Source of the DNA: Vallitalea pronyensis
Lineage (GTDB): Bacteria; Bacillota; Clostridia; Lachnospirales; Vallitaleaceae
Length of the DNA: 64,000 bases
Assembly (NCBI RefSeq): GCF_018141445.1
Contig: NZ_CP058649.1
Span: 4,607,001 to 4,671,000, forward strand
Direction: 5' to 3'
Part shown: positions 52,319 to 61,579 of the stretch, one piece after another
Position numbering within the stretch: position 1 is the stretch's first letter
Layout of the letters: each line of letters starts with the position of its first letter
Program-made: the position numbers and the translations under genes
Notes under the pieces: generated by a model
Seen by the model: the letters and a program-made list of their open reading frames with translations, nothing else
Database searches by the model: none
Told to the model about the DNA's origin: nothing

Positions 52319-52340
52319 TTTTTAATGAGGAGTGGAAAAT

Positions 52341-53342
52341 ATGAAACAAGATAAATTTAAAGCCATGCAAATAAAAGAACATGAAAACAATACGTTTACA
52401 CGTTCCATTGTTTATCGTTCAGTTAAAGATCTTCCTGATGGCGACGTATTAATTCAGGTTAAATATTCTTCTCTAAACTACAAAGATGCACTTTCAGCCA
52501 CTGGAAATAAAGGCGTGACGAAAATATATCCTCATACACCTGGCATTGATGCATCAGGTATAGTTGTTGAAAGTAAAACGCCAGCATTTAAACACGGTGA
52601 TGAAGTGCTCGTTACAGGTTATGACTTAGGTATGAATACTCCTGGAGGCTATGGCCAATACATTAGGGTACCTGCTGACTGGGTAGTCTTGCTACCTCCT
52701 AATCTTTCTTTAAAAGAAAGTCAAATCTATGGTACAGCAGGTTTTACAGCAGGTCTTTCGGTTAATAAAATCATTGAATCTGGCATTGAACCAGAAGATG
52801 GGGAACTATTAGTGACTGGTGCTACGGGAGGTGTAGGAAGTATTGCTGTACGTATTCTTTCTAAACTAGGCTATCACGTTATTGCATCAACTGGAAAATC
52901 CCAGCAAAAAGTAACATTATTGGACATGGGAGCTAAAGATATTATTTTACGTGAAGCGATAGATGATGCTTCTGGAAAAGCTCTCTTAAAAGCTAGATGG
53001 GCAGGTGTTATTGATGTGGTAGGTGGCAATACCCTTGCAACAGCCATAAAATCTACTCAATATGGTGGAAGTGTCACATGCTGCGGCAATATTGCATCCC
53101 ATAAATTTACCACTTCAGTCTACCCCTTTATCTTAAGAGGTGTATCGCTATTTGGTATTGATTCAGGTATTTGCCCAATGCCCCTAAGACGTAAAATCTG
53201 GAACCTATTGGCTAATGAATGGAAACCCAATAATTTGGATATTGATACTGAAGTCATTGCTTTAGAAGAATTGGATATAAAAATAGATAGGATTCTACAA
53301 GGCAAAAATAAAGGCCGTACACTTGTCGACATGCAAATGTAG
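52341..53342 (+). CDS. acuI: AcuI/YhdH-type NADPH-dependent acryloyl-CoA reductase
   Basis: About 333 residues, a zinc-free medium-chain reductase of the YhdH/AcuI group. SSLNYKDALSATG, PGIDASG, YGTAGFTAGLSVN and the Rossmann motif TGATGGVGSIAVRILSKLGY are diagnostic. Characterised relatives reduce acryloyl-CoA to propionyl-CoA and detoxify acrylate. GTG at 52332 lies within the ribosome site; ATG at 52341 (AGGAG eight bases upstream) is chosen. It is divergent from the liv operon, with operator repeats between, and convergent with the marR gene. The precise substrate in this organism is inferred. Confidence 0.88.
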   Translation: MKQDKFKAMQIKEHENNTFTRSIVYRSVKDLPDGDVLIQVKYSSLNYKDALSATGNKGVTKIYPHTPGIDASGIVVESKTPAFKHGDEVLVTGYDLGMNTPGGYGQYIRVPADWVVLLPPNLSLKESQIYGTAGFTAGLSVNKIIESGIEPEDGELLVTGATGGVGSIAVRILSKLGYHVIASTGKSQQKVTLLDMGAKDIILREAIDDASGKALLKARWAGVIDVVGGNTLATAIKSTQYGGSVTCCGNIASHKFTTSVYPFILRGVSLFGIDSGICPMPLRRKIWNLLANEWKPNNLDIDTEVIALEELDIKIDRILQGKNKGRTLVDMQM

Positions 53343-53365
53343 TGCCTTTTATGTGCTTATATTAA

Positions 53366-53395
53366 ATGGGATAGCTCCATACCAAGCTATCCCAT
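53366..53395 (+). terminator. Hairpin terminator of acuI
   Basis: ATGGGATAGCT (53366-53376) pairs perfectly with AGCTATCCCAT (53385-53395). The T tract after it is weak. It lies between convergent acuI and marR and may serve both. Confidence 0.65.
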
Positions 53396-53429
53396 CCTGT
53401 TTCATGGTATTTTATTCATTTACACCTTT

Positions 53430-53876
53430 TCAAGTGGCTTTTACGTCCACATCAAAATTATTATTTAATCGTTTCAAGTATTTAAGAAATATTTCTTTGT
53501 CTTCTTCTGTAAATCCTTCGTAGGCAGTTGAAATAACTTCATCGGAAATGGCTCTAAACTTGGATTCAATTTCTTTTCCCTTATTGGTGAGGACTAAATA
53601 CGTTGTTCGTTTATCTTCTTGTGATTTTTCTTTTTCAACATACCCAAGCTTGACTAACTTATTCACTAACGGTGTCACCGTTGATTTATCTCTTCCAATA
53701 CGTTTTGCAATTTCCTTCATGGTTAATTTTTTATGATGATCGTACAAATTTGTAAGGATATTTCCATGAGATGGTATTAAATCAAACAATTCATTTTCTA
53801 TTAACTGGCTTTCAATATACTTGGTCATCTTTTTCTTTGTACTACTGATAAAGTAAACAATATATCGATCGTTCAT
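53430..53876 (-). CDS. MarR-family transcriptional regulator
   Basis: About 148 residues. The winged helix is clear: KLTMKEIAKRIGRDKSTVTPLVNKLVKLGYVEKEKSQEDKRTTYLVLTNKGKEI (residues about 48-105). The ATG at 53876 has GGGG seven bases upstream; the one two codons earlier is too close. It is encoded next to acuI and probably binds the AGTTTTGNATCAAACT repeats to control both acuI and the liv-acd-etf operon. MarR proteins usually respond to aromatic or acyl-CoA-like ligands. A possible half site (AGTTTGAT) is seen in its own upstream region. Confidence 0.9.
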   Translation of the reverse strand: MNDRYIVYFISSTKKKMTKYIESQLIENELFDLIPSHGNILTNLYDHHKKLTMKEIAKRIGRDKSTVTPLVNKLVKLGYVEKEKSQEDKRTTYLVLTNKGKEIESKFRAISDEVISTAYEGFTEEDKEIFLKYLKRLNNNFDVDVKAT

Positions 53877-53997
53877 ATACATTCCCCAATTTCTATATTA
53901 TCTTTTTCTAATACATATTCTAAACTGAGCGTACATATATGTCAATGACTATAACCGAATTAGTTTGATAAAAAAGTGAATGAGTATTGCATCACCA

Positions 53998-56469
53998 TTA
54001 AATAAATAAATTGTGGTTAGCGGTATCCGTTTCGCCTAGATATGCCGCCACACCACCTAGTTCAATACCATCAATTAATTCTTCTTCTTTAATACCCATG
54101 ACATCCATGGACATGGTGCATGCTACTATCTTAACGCCGTTTTTCATAGCTGATCCAATTAAGTCATCAAGGGAATTAACATTTTTATCTTTCATGACTT
54201 TTTTCATCATGGCCGTTCCCATACCACCCATGTTCATTTTAGAAAGTTGCAATTTATTCACACCTTTAGGCATCATAAAACCAAACATTTTTTCAATAAA
54301 GGATTTATTCACATTTACTTTTTCAGCTCGTCTAAGAATGTTAAGTCCCCAGAATGTGAAAAACATGGTGACGTCTTTTCCCATTGCAGCAGCACCGTTA
54401 GCAATGATAAATGAAGCTAATGCTTTATCCATATCCCCTGAGAATACGACCATGGTACTTTTATCTGAATGGTTCACCTCTTGCTTTTTAGCTTTACCCG
54501 AACCTTTTTTAATCCAGACAACAAATTCCTTGGCTCTTTTTTCTGTTCGCATAAACACGTTACCTGTTTTTTCACACCAAGCCCTTACATCTACTGGAAA
54601 TCCTGGGTCTGTAGCAGATATTTCGAGAATATCGCCCTCATTCACTTCCTTCATCTTTTCACTCACTTGAAGAATAGGTCCTGGGCACTGTAGACCACAA
54701 GCATTAAGGCGAATGGTTATCTCATCGGATTCAGCTGCATTTATCAATGGGATATCTTGTTTTTTTTTATCACTATAATCGCACTCTATAGGATTTACTT
54801 CTTTTGTGAAATCTTTTATAACACATTTATAGAAATTATAACCACCTATCAAGTTCTTCACTTTATAACCGTGCTGATTCAGCAATCTAGCAGCTATATA
54901 TCCCCGAATACCTACAGCACAATAGATAAGGATCTCTTTTTCTTTATCCAATTCATGCATACGTTGTCTTAAATCATTGACAGGTATATGCTTAGCACCT
55001 TCAATGTAACCAAGGTCCAGTTCAATTTTGTCTCTCACATCAAGAAGGATACTTTTATCTTGATCTGCTTGCTCAATCTCTGACCAGATAATAGGCTCCA
55101 TATCACCTCTTAATATATTTTCAGCCGTAAACCCAGCCATGTTAACAGGATCTTTTGCTGAGGAAAATGGTGGTGCATAAGCTAATTCTAGTTCTTTTAA
55201 ATCATGAATTGTACCACCCATTCGCATGAGTGTAGCGATGACATCAATACGCTTATCTACACCATCATAACCTACAATACCTGCTCCAAGAACCTTACCT
55301 TCTAAGTCAAACATGAGCTTTATGGTCATAGGTATTGCTCCAGGATAATAGCCTGCATGGGATTTAGGTTGTACCACAGTCATCATATAGTCTTTTCCAT
55401 ATACTTTTCCAAGACGGTTTAAGTTTTTCTCATTATTACCTGTTGCTGCTACGGACAGGTCAAAGACTTTTGCGATTGATGTACCTTGGGTACCTTTATA
55501 GGCTTCTTGACGACCTACAATGTTATTGGCCACAATACGTCCTTGTTTATTGGCTGGTCCAGCCAAAGGAATCATGGTTTTTTCACCGTTAACGTAATCC
55601 ACAACTTCAATGGCATCACCTAGTGCGTAGATGTGTTCATCACTTGTTCTAAGGTATTCATTCACCACAATACCCCCACGCTTATTGGTTTCAAGACCTG
55701 CCTCTTTTGCTAATTCACCATTTGGTCTTATACCAATGGATAGAATAACCATATCCGATTGAAGCATGGTACCGTCTTGCAGCTTCACGTAAGTGCTGCC
55801 ATTTTCTTCTTCAAAAGATTCCACGCCATTCTCTAAATACAGGTGAACCCCTTTTGAAGCAATATGCCCATGTATAAGTTGAGACATATCATAGTCCACT
55901 GGTGCCATGACCTGATTAGCCATCTCAACAAGATTTACCTGATAGCCCAAGTCATATAGGTTCTCTGCCATTTCGATACCAATAAAGCCACCACCGATAA
56001 CCGTTGCCGTTTTTATATCCTGGTTATCCACATAAGCTTTTATGGCATCTGTATCGGGTATATTCCATAAAGAGAAAATATTGTCTTTTTCAATACCTGG
56101 AATGGGAGGTTTAATAGGAGTAGAACCAGGTGATAACACTAATGTATCATAATGCTCTTTATAGGTTTCTCCTGTTTTTAAATCTTTTACCTCCAAGTAT
56201 TTATCCTCTTTATGGATGGCTACCACTTCATTTTCAACCCTTACATCAATATTGAACCTTTCTTTCATAGCTTCTGGTGTTTGTAACAGCAATGCTTTTC
56301 TTTCTTCAATTGTTCCACCTATATAATAGGGTAATCCACAGTTAGCAAAAGAGATGTATTTACCTCTCTCAAACATTATGATGTCTATGGTTTCATCCAT
56401 TCTTCTAAGTCGAGCAGCCGTACTAGCCCCACCAGCTACACCGCCCACAATCAATACTTTTTTTGCCAT
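53998..56469 (-). CDS. CoA-disulfide reductase-rhodanese-TusA-DsrE four-domain protein
   Basis: 823 residues in four domains. Residues 1-445 form an FAD/NAD(P)H pyridine-nucleotide-disulfide oxidoreductase of the CoA-disulfide reductase type, with active-site Cys44 in FANCGLPYY and GGGFIGIEMAENL. About 455-555 is a rhodanese domain with Cys517 in YCAVGIRG. About 583-650 is a TusA domain with CGLQCPGP (Cys595). About 665-823 is a DsrE/DrsF-like domain with VACTMSMDVMG. Such fusions handle persulfide or polysulfide sulfur with CoA or pyridine nucleotides. It is transcribed alone, and its domain set overlaps that of YedF (TusA, DsrE). Confidence 0.9.
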   Translation of the reverse strand: MAKKVLIVGGVAGGASTAARLRRMDETIDIIMFERGKYISFANCGLPYYIGGTIEERKALLLQTPEAMKERFNIDVRVENEVVAIHKEDKYLEVKDLKTGETYKEHYDTLVLSPGSTPIKPPIPGIEKDNIFSLWNIPDTDAIKAYVDNQDIKTATVIGGGFIGIEMAENLYDLGYQVNLVEMANQVMAPVDYDMSQLIHGHIASKGVHLYLENGVESFEEENGSTYVKLQDGTMLQSDMVILSIGIRPNGELAKEAGLETNKRGGIVVNEYLRTSDEHIYALGDAIEVVDYVNGEKTMIPLAGPANKQGRIVANNIVGRQEAYKGTQGTSIAKVFDLSVAATGNNEKNLNRLGKVYGKDYMMTVVQPKSHAGYYPGAIPMTIKLMFDLEGKVLGAGIVGYDGVDKRIDVIATLMRMGGTIHDLKELELAYAPPFSSAKDPVNMAGFTAENILRGDMEPIIWSEIEQADQDKSILLDVRDKIELDLGYIEGAKHIPVNDLRQRMHELDKEKEILIYCAVGIRGYIAARLLNQHGYKVKNLIGGYNFYKCVIKDFTKEVNPIECDYSDKKKQDIPLINAAESDEITIRLNACGLQCPGPILQVSEKMKEVNEGDILEISATDPGFPVDVRAWCEKTGNVFMRTEKRAKEFVVWIKKGSGKAKKQEVNHSDKSTMVVFSGDMDKALASFIIANGAAAMGKDVTMFFTFWGLNILRRAEKVNVNKSFIEKMFGFMMPKGVNKLQLSKMNMGGMGTAMMKKVMKDKNVNSLDDLIGSAMKNGVKIVACTMSMDVMGIKEEELIDGIELGGVAAYLGETDTANHNLFI

Positions 56470-56824
56470 TTTAATGCCCTCTCTTTCCTCTACATTGTTT
56501 TTATTTTAACAAACAGCTATATTGCTTTATTATTATATTTATATATTACGTTTTTATAATCTTTTTGTCAATACTTTTGCACAAAATTTTATTATTTTAG
56601 GGCAAAAATTTTTCCCTTTGTTTATGAAAGTTTTATTGCATAAAGTTAAAATATACTTTAATATAATATTAAGTTGTTTGATCCATAAAATGATAAACAA
56701 CTGTATTTGAATTGGTTCGTGGTAAGACAAAATGTGTATTATCTTCCTAAGTGATCGTTAAGGGGTAAGCAGTTACATATGCATGTAGAACTTGGGTAAG
56801 ATAACAGAAAGCGTGAGGTGAGTT
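56470..56824. other. Gene-free stretch between the CoADR fusion and an AI-2E permease
   Basis: 355 bases, very AT-rich, holding the two divergent promoters. A 62-codon frame at 56522-56710 has low-complexity composition and no ribosome site, so I do not call it a gene. I see no known RNA or repeat. Confidence 0.45.
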
Positions 56825-57913
56825 ATGCAAAACAATCATAAACCATTTGATCCCTACAAATATATACCTTTTCTTATTATTGTTTTTTTAATTGCAAAAT
56901 TCATATTTAAGACAGGCAACCTAACATGGTTTTTATCGTCTTTTAAATCCTTGATTTTTGCATCCATCATTATTTATTTATTAAGCCCCGTTGTTAGGCT
57001 AATCAAAACCAAATTAAAATTTCGTCACACCATTAGTGTTTTGCTGACCTATTTTATAGTGTTTGCTTTTATCGCACTCTTTATTATGTTAATTGCTCCA
57101 ACCATTACGGATAGTGTCAATGCACTCATTAATAATTTCCCAAGTACAGAAGAAATGATGGCCTACGTGAACAATTCCTTTTTACAAGAATTTGTCAGTG
57201 CGGATACCATCGACAATCTCATTGAAACCATTGATCAATCCGTCGTCAAGTTTTCTAGTAATATATTAAGCTTTTCATCGTCTGTTATTTCATCCATTAC
57301 TGGTTTTATCAGTAACTTGGCTTTACTGATTTTATCCTTATTTATGGCTTTCTATGCGTTACGAGATTCAGAAGAAATACCACCTAAGCTAAAAAGACTC
57401 GTACGGGCTTTCTTACCAAAGAAATATGCCGATTGGACCATAAGAGTCGGCAGACTAACGGATAAAGCTCTCAAGCAATTCTTAATTGGTAAGATGTACA
57501 CCTGTATCATTCTTGGTTTATTAGTTAGTATTGCTATATATGTGGTCAATATGTTATCGCCTCTGCATATTCCATATGCGCCACTTATGGGGCTTATCAT
57601 AGGTCTTACCAATATTATTCCTTATATTGGACCTTTTATTGGTACGATACCTTGTCTATTCTTTGCTTTATTCTCAGGTGTCTGGGAAGCTGTAGCACTA
57701 TTGATTGTTGTCATTGTGATGCAGCAAATTGACAATATTATTGTTAGTCCAAAAATCATCGGCAATACGGTTGGTTTAAAACCCTTCTGGGTTGTTGCTT
57801 CCGTAACCATTGGTGGTAGTTTCTTTGGTGCTATGGGTATGATTCTGGCTGTTCCTATAGCTTCTGTTATTATCATTTTGGTAGAAGAACGTGTTGCAAG
57901 AGTAACCCCCTAA
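56825..57913 (+). CDS. AI-2E family (PerM/YdbI-type) permease
   Basis: 362 residues with eight hydrophobic helices. Family motifs are LIGLTNIIPYIGPFIGTIP near residues 258-276 and a C-terminal MILAVPIASVIIILVEE. The family name comes from one member tied to AI-2 export; others are Na+/H+ antiporter-like or of unknown function. The luxS gene is 3.7 kb away but not linked, so an AI-2 role is not shown. GTGAGGTGAGTT precedes the ATG. A strong terminator follows. Confidence 0.9.
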   Translation: MQNNHKPFDPYKYIPFLIIVFLIAKFIFKTGNLTWFLSSFKSLIFASIIIYLLSPVVRLIKTKLKFRHTISVLLTYFIVFAFIALFIMLIAPTITDSVNALINNFPSTEEMMAYVNNSFLQEFVSADTIDNLIETIDQSVVKFSSNILSFSSSVISSITGFISNLALLILSLFMAFYALRDSEEIPPKLKRLVRAFLPKKYADWTIRVGRLTDKALKQFLIGKMYTCIILGLLVSIAIYVVNMLSPLHIPYAPLMGLIIGLTNIIPYIGPFIGTIPCLFFALFSGVWEAVALLIVVIVMQQIDNIIVSPKIIGNTVGLKPFWVVASVTIGGSFFGAMGMILAVPIASVIIILVEERVARVTP

Positions 57914-57921
57914 GTCATGTC

Positions 57922-57977
57922 AAAGGGCTGCTGTACCAAAGCATTATTATATGCTTTGGTACAGCAGCCCTTTTTTT
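57922..57977 (+). terminator. Strong intrinsic terminator
   Basis: A perfect 20-bp stem (57925-57944 with 57951-57970, beginning GGGCTGCTG and ending CAGCAGCCC) and a 6-base loop, followed by seven T. It ends the AI-2E family gene on the plus strand and probably also works for the opposite strand. Confidence 0.92.
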
Positions 57978-57994
57978 ATCTTATCTCCCATGTA

Positions 57995-58183
57995 TTAAGT
58001 TAACCACAAGTGCAGCACGATTTCTCGAATACCTTCTTGCTTAAGACGTTGAACAGATTCTTTGTACGCATGTTGATTTTTTTCAAAGTCAATGCGGTCT
58101 GAACTTTCAACCTTTGTGCATATACCATCCTTTTGTTTTTCTTTATCGGTACATTTTTTTAATTGGCTAATCTCTTTATACAT
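57995..58183 (-). CDS. Small hypothetical protein
   Basis: 62 residues, charged (Lys/Glu-rich) and soluble, with two cysteines (CTDKEKQKDGICTKVE) and a predicted helix at the C-terminal half. GGAGGGGG five bases before the ATG is a strong ribosome site, which is the main reason to call it. It ends 17 bases from the terminator at 57977 and converges with the AI-2E family gene. I do not recognise the family. Confidence 0.5.
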   Translation of the reverse strand: MYKEISQLKKCTDKEKQKDGICTKVESSDRIDFEKNQHAYKESVQRLKQEGIREIVLHLWLT

Positions 58184-58549
58184 GCTACCCCCTCCATTCT
58201 TACCTAGTATGATACTTTACTACCTACCAATATCTTTAGCATGGAGTTTTCTATACGTTTAACTTACACATATGCACTGTTGCGATCATCATTGCTACTT
58301 GCTTAGATTGTGTTAGCTACATTTGTAGTCTAATGTAATTAAACAAATTATAGCATACTTTTGTATCGATGTATACCTTAAAAAAATGTACTGATAAGTA
58401 TACAATCTCATAAAAATTAATGACTTTCCTTTTATCCATGCATAAAAAAAGAAATATAAGACAAAAAATATATAATATAAAGCAGAACATGACTTTTGTG
58501 TAAAATTCCGAATTTTACTTTTGATTATGGATTCTGCATAGGAGGTTGC
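58184..58549. other. Gene-free stretch between divergent genes
   Basis: 366 bases that should hold the promoters of the small gene (minus) and the lipoprotein gene (plus). The region is AT-rich; I see no confident promoter pair, repeat or RNA. Confidence 0.45.
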
Positions 58550-59290
58550 ATGATGTCACGAAAAATATGTATTGTCACTATATTACTTTGCCTTGTAACA
58601 CTCAGTGGTTGTGCCCAGTCCTCTCAACCAGCCCCTGATAAGGACATGAAAAATGATCCTTCATCTTTATCTTTTGATTATGATTTTGAAGAAAATATGC
58701 ATGGATGGACAAGCGGATTCTCAGGCATTAGTGAGCACTATTTGTCTAAAGGTTATGACATGAATTTTACCCACGGTGATTATACCTACATGGATACAAC
58801 CAATAAAGGGATCTATCTTGCAGGAAACAATCTTGAAAGTGATTTGTTTATGTACACCATGAAAAAATTTGGTAAACCCGATGGTTTAAGCCCTTTAACA
58901 GCCTATGCTGTTCACCTGCGTTTTGACGCCATATCAACCATGCCAACCCATATTGATGATGACCCAGAAAAGCAGATTTATGTCAAAGCAGGTGTTGTTA
59001 ACGTTCTACCTGAGCCAGAACTTACTGTGGAAAATAATGAAAACTTTTATCGGGTGAATCTGGATAAAGGAGAACCCTCAGCAGATGGCAATGACCTATC
59101 AACACTAGGAAGTGTAGCAATTGGTTCAAGTCATGAACAAATCTATGGACAAAAAGCTTTTGAAAAAACATTTTATGTAAGTACCAATAATCTTAGTGAA
59201 CTCTGGGTTGTTATTGGTACGGACACATCTCGAGAAGGGTCCAGCTCCATTTATATTGATAATGTTCAGGTATCCATTACAAAAGAATAG
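58550..59290 (+). CDS. Lipoprotein of unknown function
   Basis: About 246 residues. The signal peptide MMSRKICIVTILLCLVTLSGC ends in lipobox LSGC. The soluble part is about 220 residues with FDYDFEENMHGWTSGFSG near residues 42-60, resembling carbohydrate-binding or jelly-roll-like modules, and ends with SSSIYIDNVQVSI, typical of a beta-sandwich. I do not assign a family with confidence. The frame is open upstream to 58496, but AGGAGG lies right before the ATG ATG at 58550/58553. It is a stand-alone gene ending at a shared terminator. Confidence 0.72.
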   Translation: MMSRKICIVTILLCLVTLSGCAQSSQPAPDKDMKNDPSSLSFDYDFEENMHGWTSGFSGISEHYLSKGYDMNFTHGDYTYMDTTNKGIYLAGNNLESDLFMYTMKKFGKPDGLSPLTAYAVHLRFDAISTMPTHIDDDPEKQIYVKAGVVNVLPEPELTVENNENFYRVNLDKGEPSADGNDLSTLGSVAIGSSHEQIYGQKAFEKTFYVSTNNLSELWVVIGTDTSREGSSSIYIDNVQVSITKE

Positions 59291-59300
59291 ATTACACATG

Positions 59301-59348
59301 AAAAAGACTATCTCCCACATTGTTTCTTACATGAGTGATAGTCTTTTT
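59301..59348. terminator. Bidirectional terminator
   Basis: AAAAAGACTATC (59301-59312) pairs with GATAGTCTTTTT (59337-59348) around a 24-base loop. It ends in T runs on both strands, between the convergent lipoprotein and trpS genes. Confidence 0.85.
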
Positions 59349-59364
59349 ATTTACTTTTTATGCC

Positions 59365-60387
59365 TTATCGAATGCGGACAGGAAATCCAACTTTTTTCTG
59401 CACTTTTCGAAGTGTTTTTGTTGCTAGATAATTAGCTGTCTCACCATTTTTCTTAATGATACCATCAATATAATCTTTATTTTTCTGCAAATCCTTGAAT
59501 GTTTCTTGTATGGGTCTAAGTTCTTCTACAACAGCTTCCCCCACAATCGACTTTAACTCACCGTAACCTTTTCCATTAAAACGTTCTATGGAGGTCTCAA
59601 TGGACTCACCAGTTGTACATGAATAAATATCAATGAGGTTTTTCACACCCGGTTTATCATCGGAATAAGTGACTTCACGGTCTGAGTCTGTAACAGCACG
59701 TTTAATTTTATTCAATATCACATTGGGTTCATCTAATAAGGAAATGAAGCCATTAGGATTTTCATCGGATTTGGACATCTTCTTGGTGGGCTCTTGTAAG
59801 CTCATAATCTTTGCACCTATTTTTGCGATATATGGATCAGGCACTGTTAGAACGTCACCGTAAACATTGTTAAATCGGGTAGCAATCTCCCGGGCTAACT
59901 CAAGATGTTGTTTTTGATCGTGGCCCACAGGTACTAAATCTGATTGGTATAATAAAATGTCAGCAGCCATTAATATGGGATACGTATAGAGTCCTGCATT
60001 AATATTAGCTCCTTGTTTTGATGATTTTTCTTTGAATTGGGTCATCCGATTGAGCTCACCCATATAAGTGAAACAACTAAGAATCCAAGCAAGTTCAGCA
60101 TGTGCTGAAACATGGGATTGATAATACATTATATTTTTCTCTGGATCAAGTCCAGCTGCTATATACATACATAATAAATCTCTAGCTCGTTTTCTAAGTA
60201 AAACAGGATCTTGCCTTACTGTGATGGAATGCATATCAACCACGCAGAACAAACAATTATAATCCTCTTGCAGCTTTGTCCAATTTTTAATCGCTCCTAG
60301 ATAATTACCAATTGTAATAACGCCTGTTGGTTGAACGCCACTAAAAATGACTTTTTTCTTTTCAGCTTGAGCACCCACATATGTCAC
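59365..60387 (-). CDS. trpS: Tryptophanyl-tRNA synthetase
   Basis: About 340 residues, a class I synthetase. The HIGH-like motif is TIGN in QPTGVITIGNYLGA, and the KMSKS motif is KKMSKSDEN. It charges tRNA-Trp. The frame is open to 60423, but no ribosome site fits that ATG. GTG at 60387 (AGGA eight bases upstream) or GTG at 60378 are better, so the start is uncertain by three codons. No T-box leader is seen in the roughly 220 bases between the two starts. Confidence 0.93.
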   Translation of the reverse strand: MTYVGAQAEKKKVIFSGVQPTGVITIGNYLGAIKNWTKLQEDYNCLFCVVDMHSITVRQDPVLLRKRARDLLCMYIAAGLDPEKNIMYYQSHVSAHAELAWILSCFTYMGELNRMTQFKEKSSKQGANINAGLYTYPILMAADILLYQSDLVPVGHDQKQHLELAREIATRFNNVYGDVLTVPDPYIAKIGAKIMSLQEPTKKMSKSDENPNGFISLLDEPNVILNKIKRAVTDSDREVTYSDDKPGVKNLIDIYSCTTGESIETSIERFNGKGYGELKSIVGEAVVEELRPIQETFKDLQKNKDYIDGIIKKNGETANYLATKTLRKVQKKVGFPVRIR

Positions 60388-60611
60388 CCTTTCTTTCCTA
60401 CTATTGATACCCAGTCTTAACAAGGTATCTTTATTTACGTGTTAGTTTAGCATATAATAAATCTTAATTCAAGATATACCGTTACTTCGTTGTAGTATAT
60501 CTTCTCCTATAAATGGTTTATCACTTCAGTTATACCCTATTTACTAATCCATCATTATATGTTTTAATTAAGTTATTATATATGGATTTTATAAATGAAA
60601 GGACGATGATG

Positions 60612-61091
60612 ATGGAAAAAATACCGAGTTTTACAGTCAATCATCTTGATTTATTAAGAGGCGTTTATGTATCGCGTATCGATGCTATTGGTGAACAAGT
60701 CTTAACAACTTACGATGTACGTATGAAACAACCCAATAAAGAACCCGTAATGCAAACCGCAGAAATGCATACCATTGAACACCTTGCAGCGACGTTTCTG
60801 AGAAATCATAAAACTTACGCTGATGATGTGATTTATTTTGGACCTATGGGTTGTCGTACAGGCTTTTATGTAATTCTTAAAGGGAAAAGAAGTTCAGAAG
60901 AAATTATACCTTTATTAAAAGAAATGTTTGATTTTATCAGCACATATGAAGGTGATGTTCCAGGAGCTTCTGCCAGGGATTGCGGTAATTATTTAGATAT
61001 GAATCTGCCCATGGCTAGATACGAAGCCCAAAAATTTTTAGAAGAAACCCTTAAGGATATTGAAGAAAAGAATCTTATCTACCCTTCTTAG
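60612..61091 (+). CDS. luxS: S-ribosylhomocysteine lyase LuxS
   Basis: 159 residues. The zinc ligands are His53 and His57 in HTIEHL and Cys124 in DCGNY; Glu56 is the base and Cys81 (MGCRTGF) the second catalytic residue. It cleaves S-ribosylhomocysteine to homocysteine and DPD, the precursor of AI-2. Three ATGs in a row (60606, 60609, 60612) lie after AAGGA; the last has the best spacing and gives the typical start MEKIPSF. No Pfs or other methyl-cycle gene adjoins, so it may function mainly in methyl recycling. Confidence 0.95.
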   Translation: MEKIPSFTVNHLDLLRGVYVSRIDAIGEQVLTTYDVRMKQPNKEPVMQTAEMHTIEHLAATFLRNHKTYADDVIYFGPMGCRTGFYVILKGKRSSEEIIPLLKEMFDFISTYEGDVPGASARDCGNYLDMNLPMARYEAQKFLEETLKDIEEKNLIYPS

Positions 61092-61150
61092 GTTCGTTTG
61101 TATGATACTTCTATACATATCATATTTATCTTTAAATGATATCTTTTCAT

Positions 61151-61173
61151 AAGCTACTTAGGTAGCTTTTTTT
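61151..61173 (+). terminator. Intrinsic terminator of luxS
   Basis: AAGCTAC and GTAGCTT pair around TTAG, followed by TTTTT. It lies 60 bases after the luxS stop. Confidence 0.82.
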
Positions 61174-61380
61174 GTATTTATTTTCTAAAGCTTATTCTTT
61201 TATCAAAGTAATATTTTATGAAAAACTACACATAATATCCATGAGAGATTTCATGCATAGGCGATTGAAAACACAACTTAATAAACCATGACATAACACC
61301 ATGTTTTCATATGCATGCTCTTAACATTACTGCTTATCCTTTATATGTCTTTTGACTTTAAATCAATATGGAGGGATATT

Positions 61381-61566
61381 ATGATGACATATTCTAATAA
61401 CCGACGGATCTATAGGTATCCAAAATCGTCATGCATCCACCTACCATGGCATGATGGCGTTATGAAATTCTATCATCCATTGAGCCAGTTTTTATTGGAA
61501 GAATGGCAGGATATAGAACTTAAGTCAAGAAAAACATCCAAGAAAATAAGCTTAATGAATAGGTGA
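61381..61566 (+). CDS. Small hypothetical protein
   Basis: 61 residues, basic at both ends and soluble, starting at the ATG after GGAGG (six-base spacing). An open frame from 61315 is longer, but ribosome-site position argues against it. It contains RRIYRYPKSSCIHLPWHDG and a Lys/Arg-rich tail. I do not recognise the family. It is followed 13 bases later by a second small gene with its own ribosome site, so the pair is probably one operon. Confidence 0.6.
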   Translation: MMTYSNNRRIYRYPKSSCIHLPWHDGVMKFYHPLSQFLLEEWQDIELKSRKTSKKISLMNR

Positions 61567-61579
61567 AAGGAGATTAATC

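Larger units (their letters stand above)
51902..52340. other. Divergent control region between livG and acuI
   Basis: 439 bases. The right part holds two divergent promoters with repeats of a shared operator. The left part (51902-52190) is an AT-rich leader for livG without a recognised riboswitch or ORF. Confidence 0.6.

Noticed and set aside
54011..54670. A 219-codon open frame on the plus strand, antisense to the CoADR fusion gene
   Set aside because: It lies wholly opposite the TusA and DsrE domains, whose motifs are clear on the minus strand. The frame has no ribosome site and no recognisable protein features.
56522..56710. A 62-codon plus-strand frame upstream of the AI-2E family gene
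   Set aside because: Very AT-rich, rich in Phe/Ile/Tyr by composition, and no ribosome site; probably promoter DNA.
56825..61091. An AI-2 production and transport module (AI-2E family permease plus luxS)
   Set aside because: The two genes are 2.7 kb apart with unrelated genes on the opposite strand between, and most AI-2E family members are not known to move AI-2.
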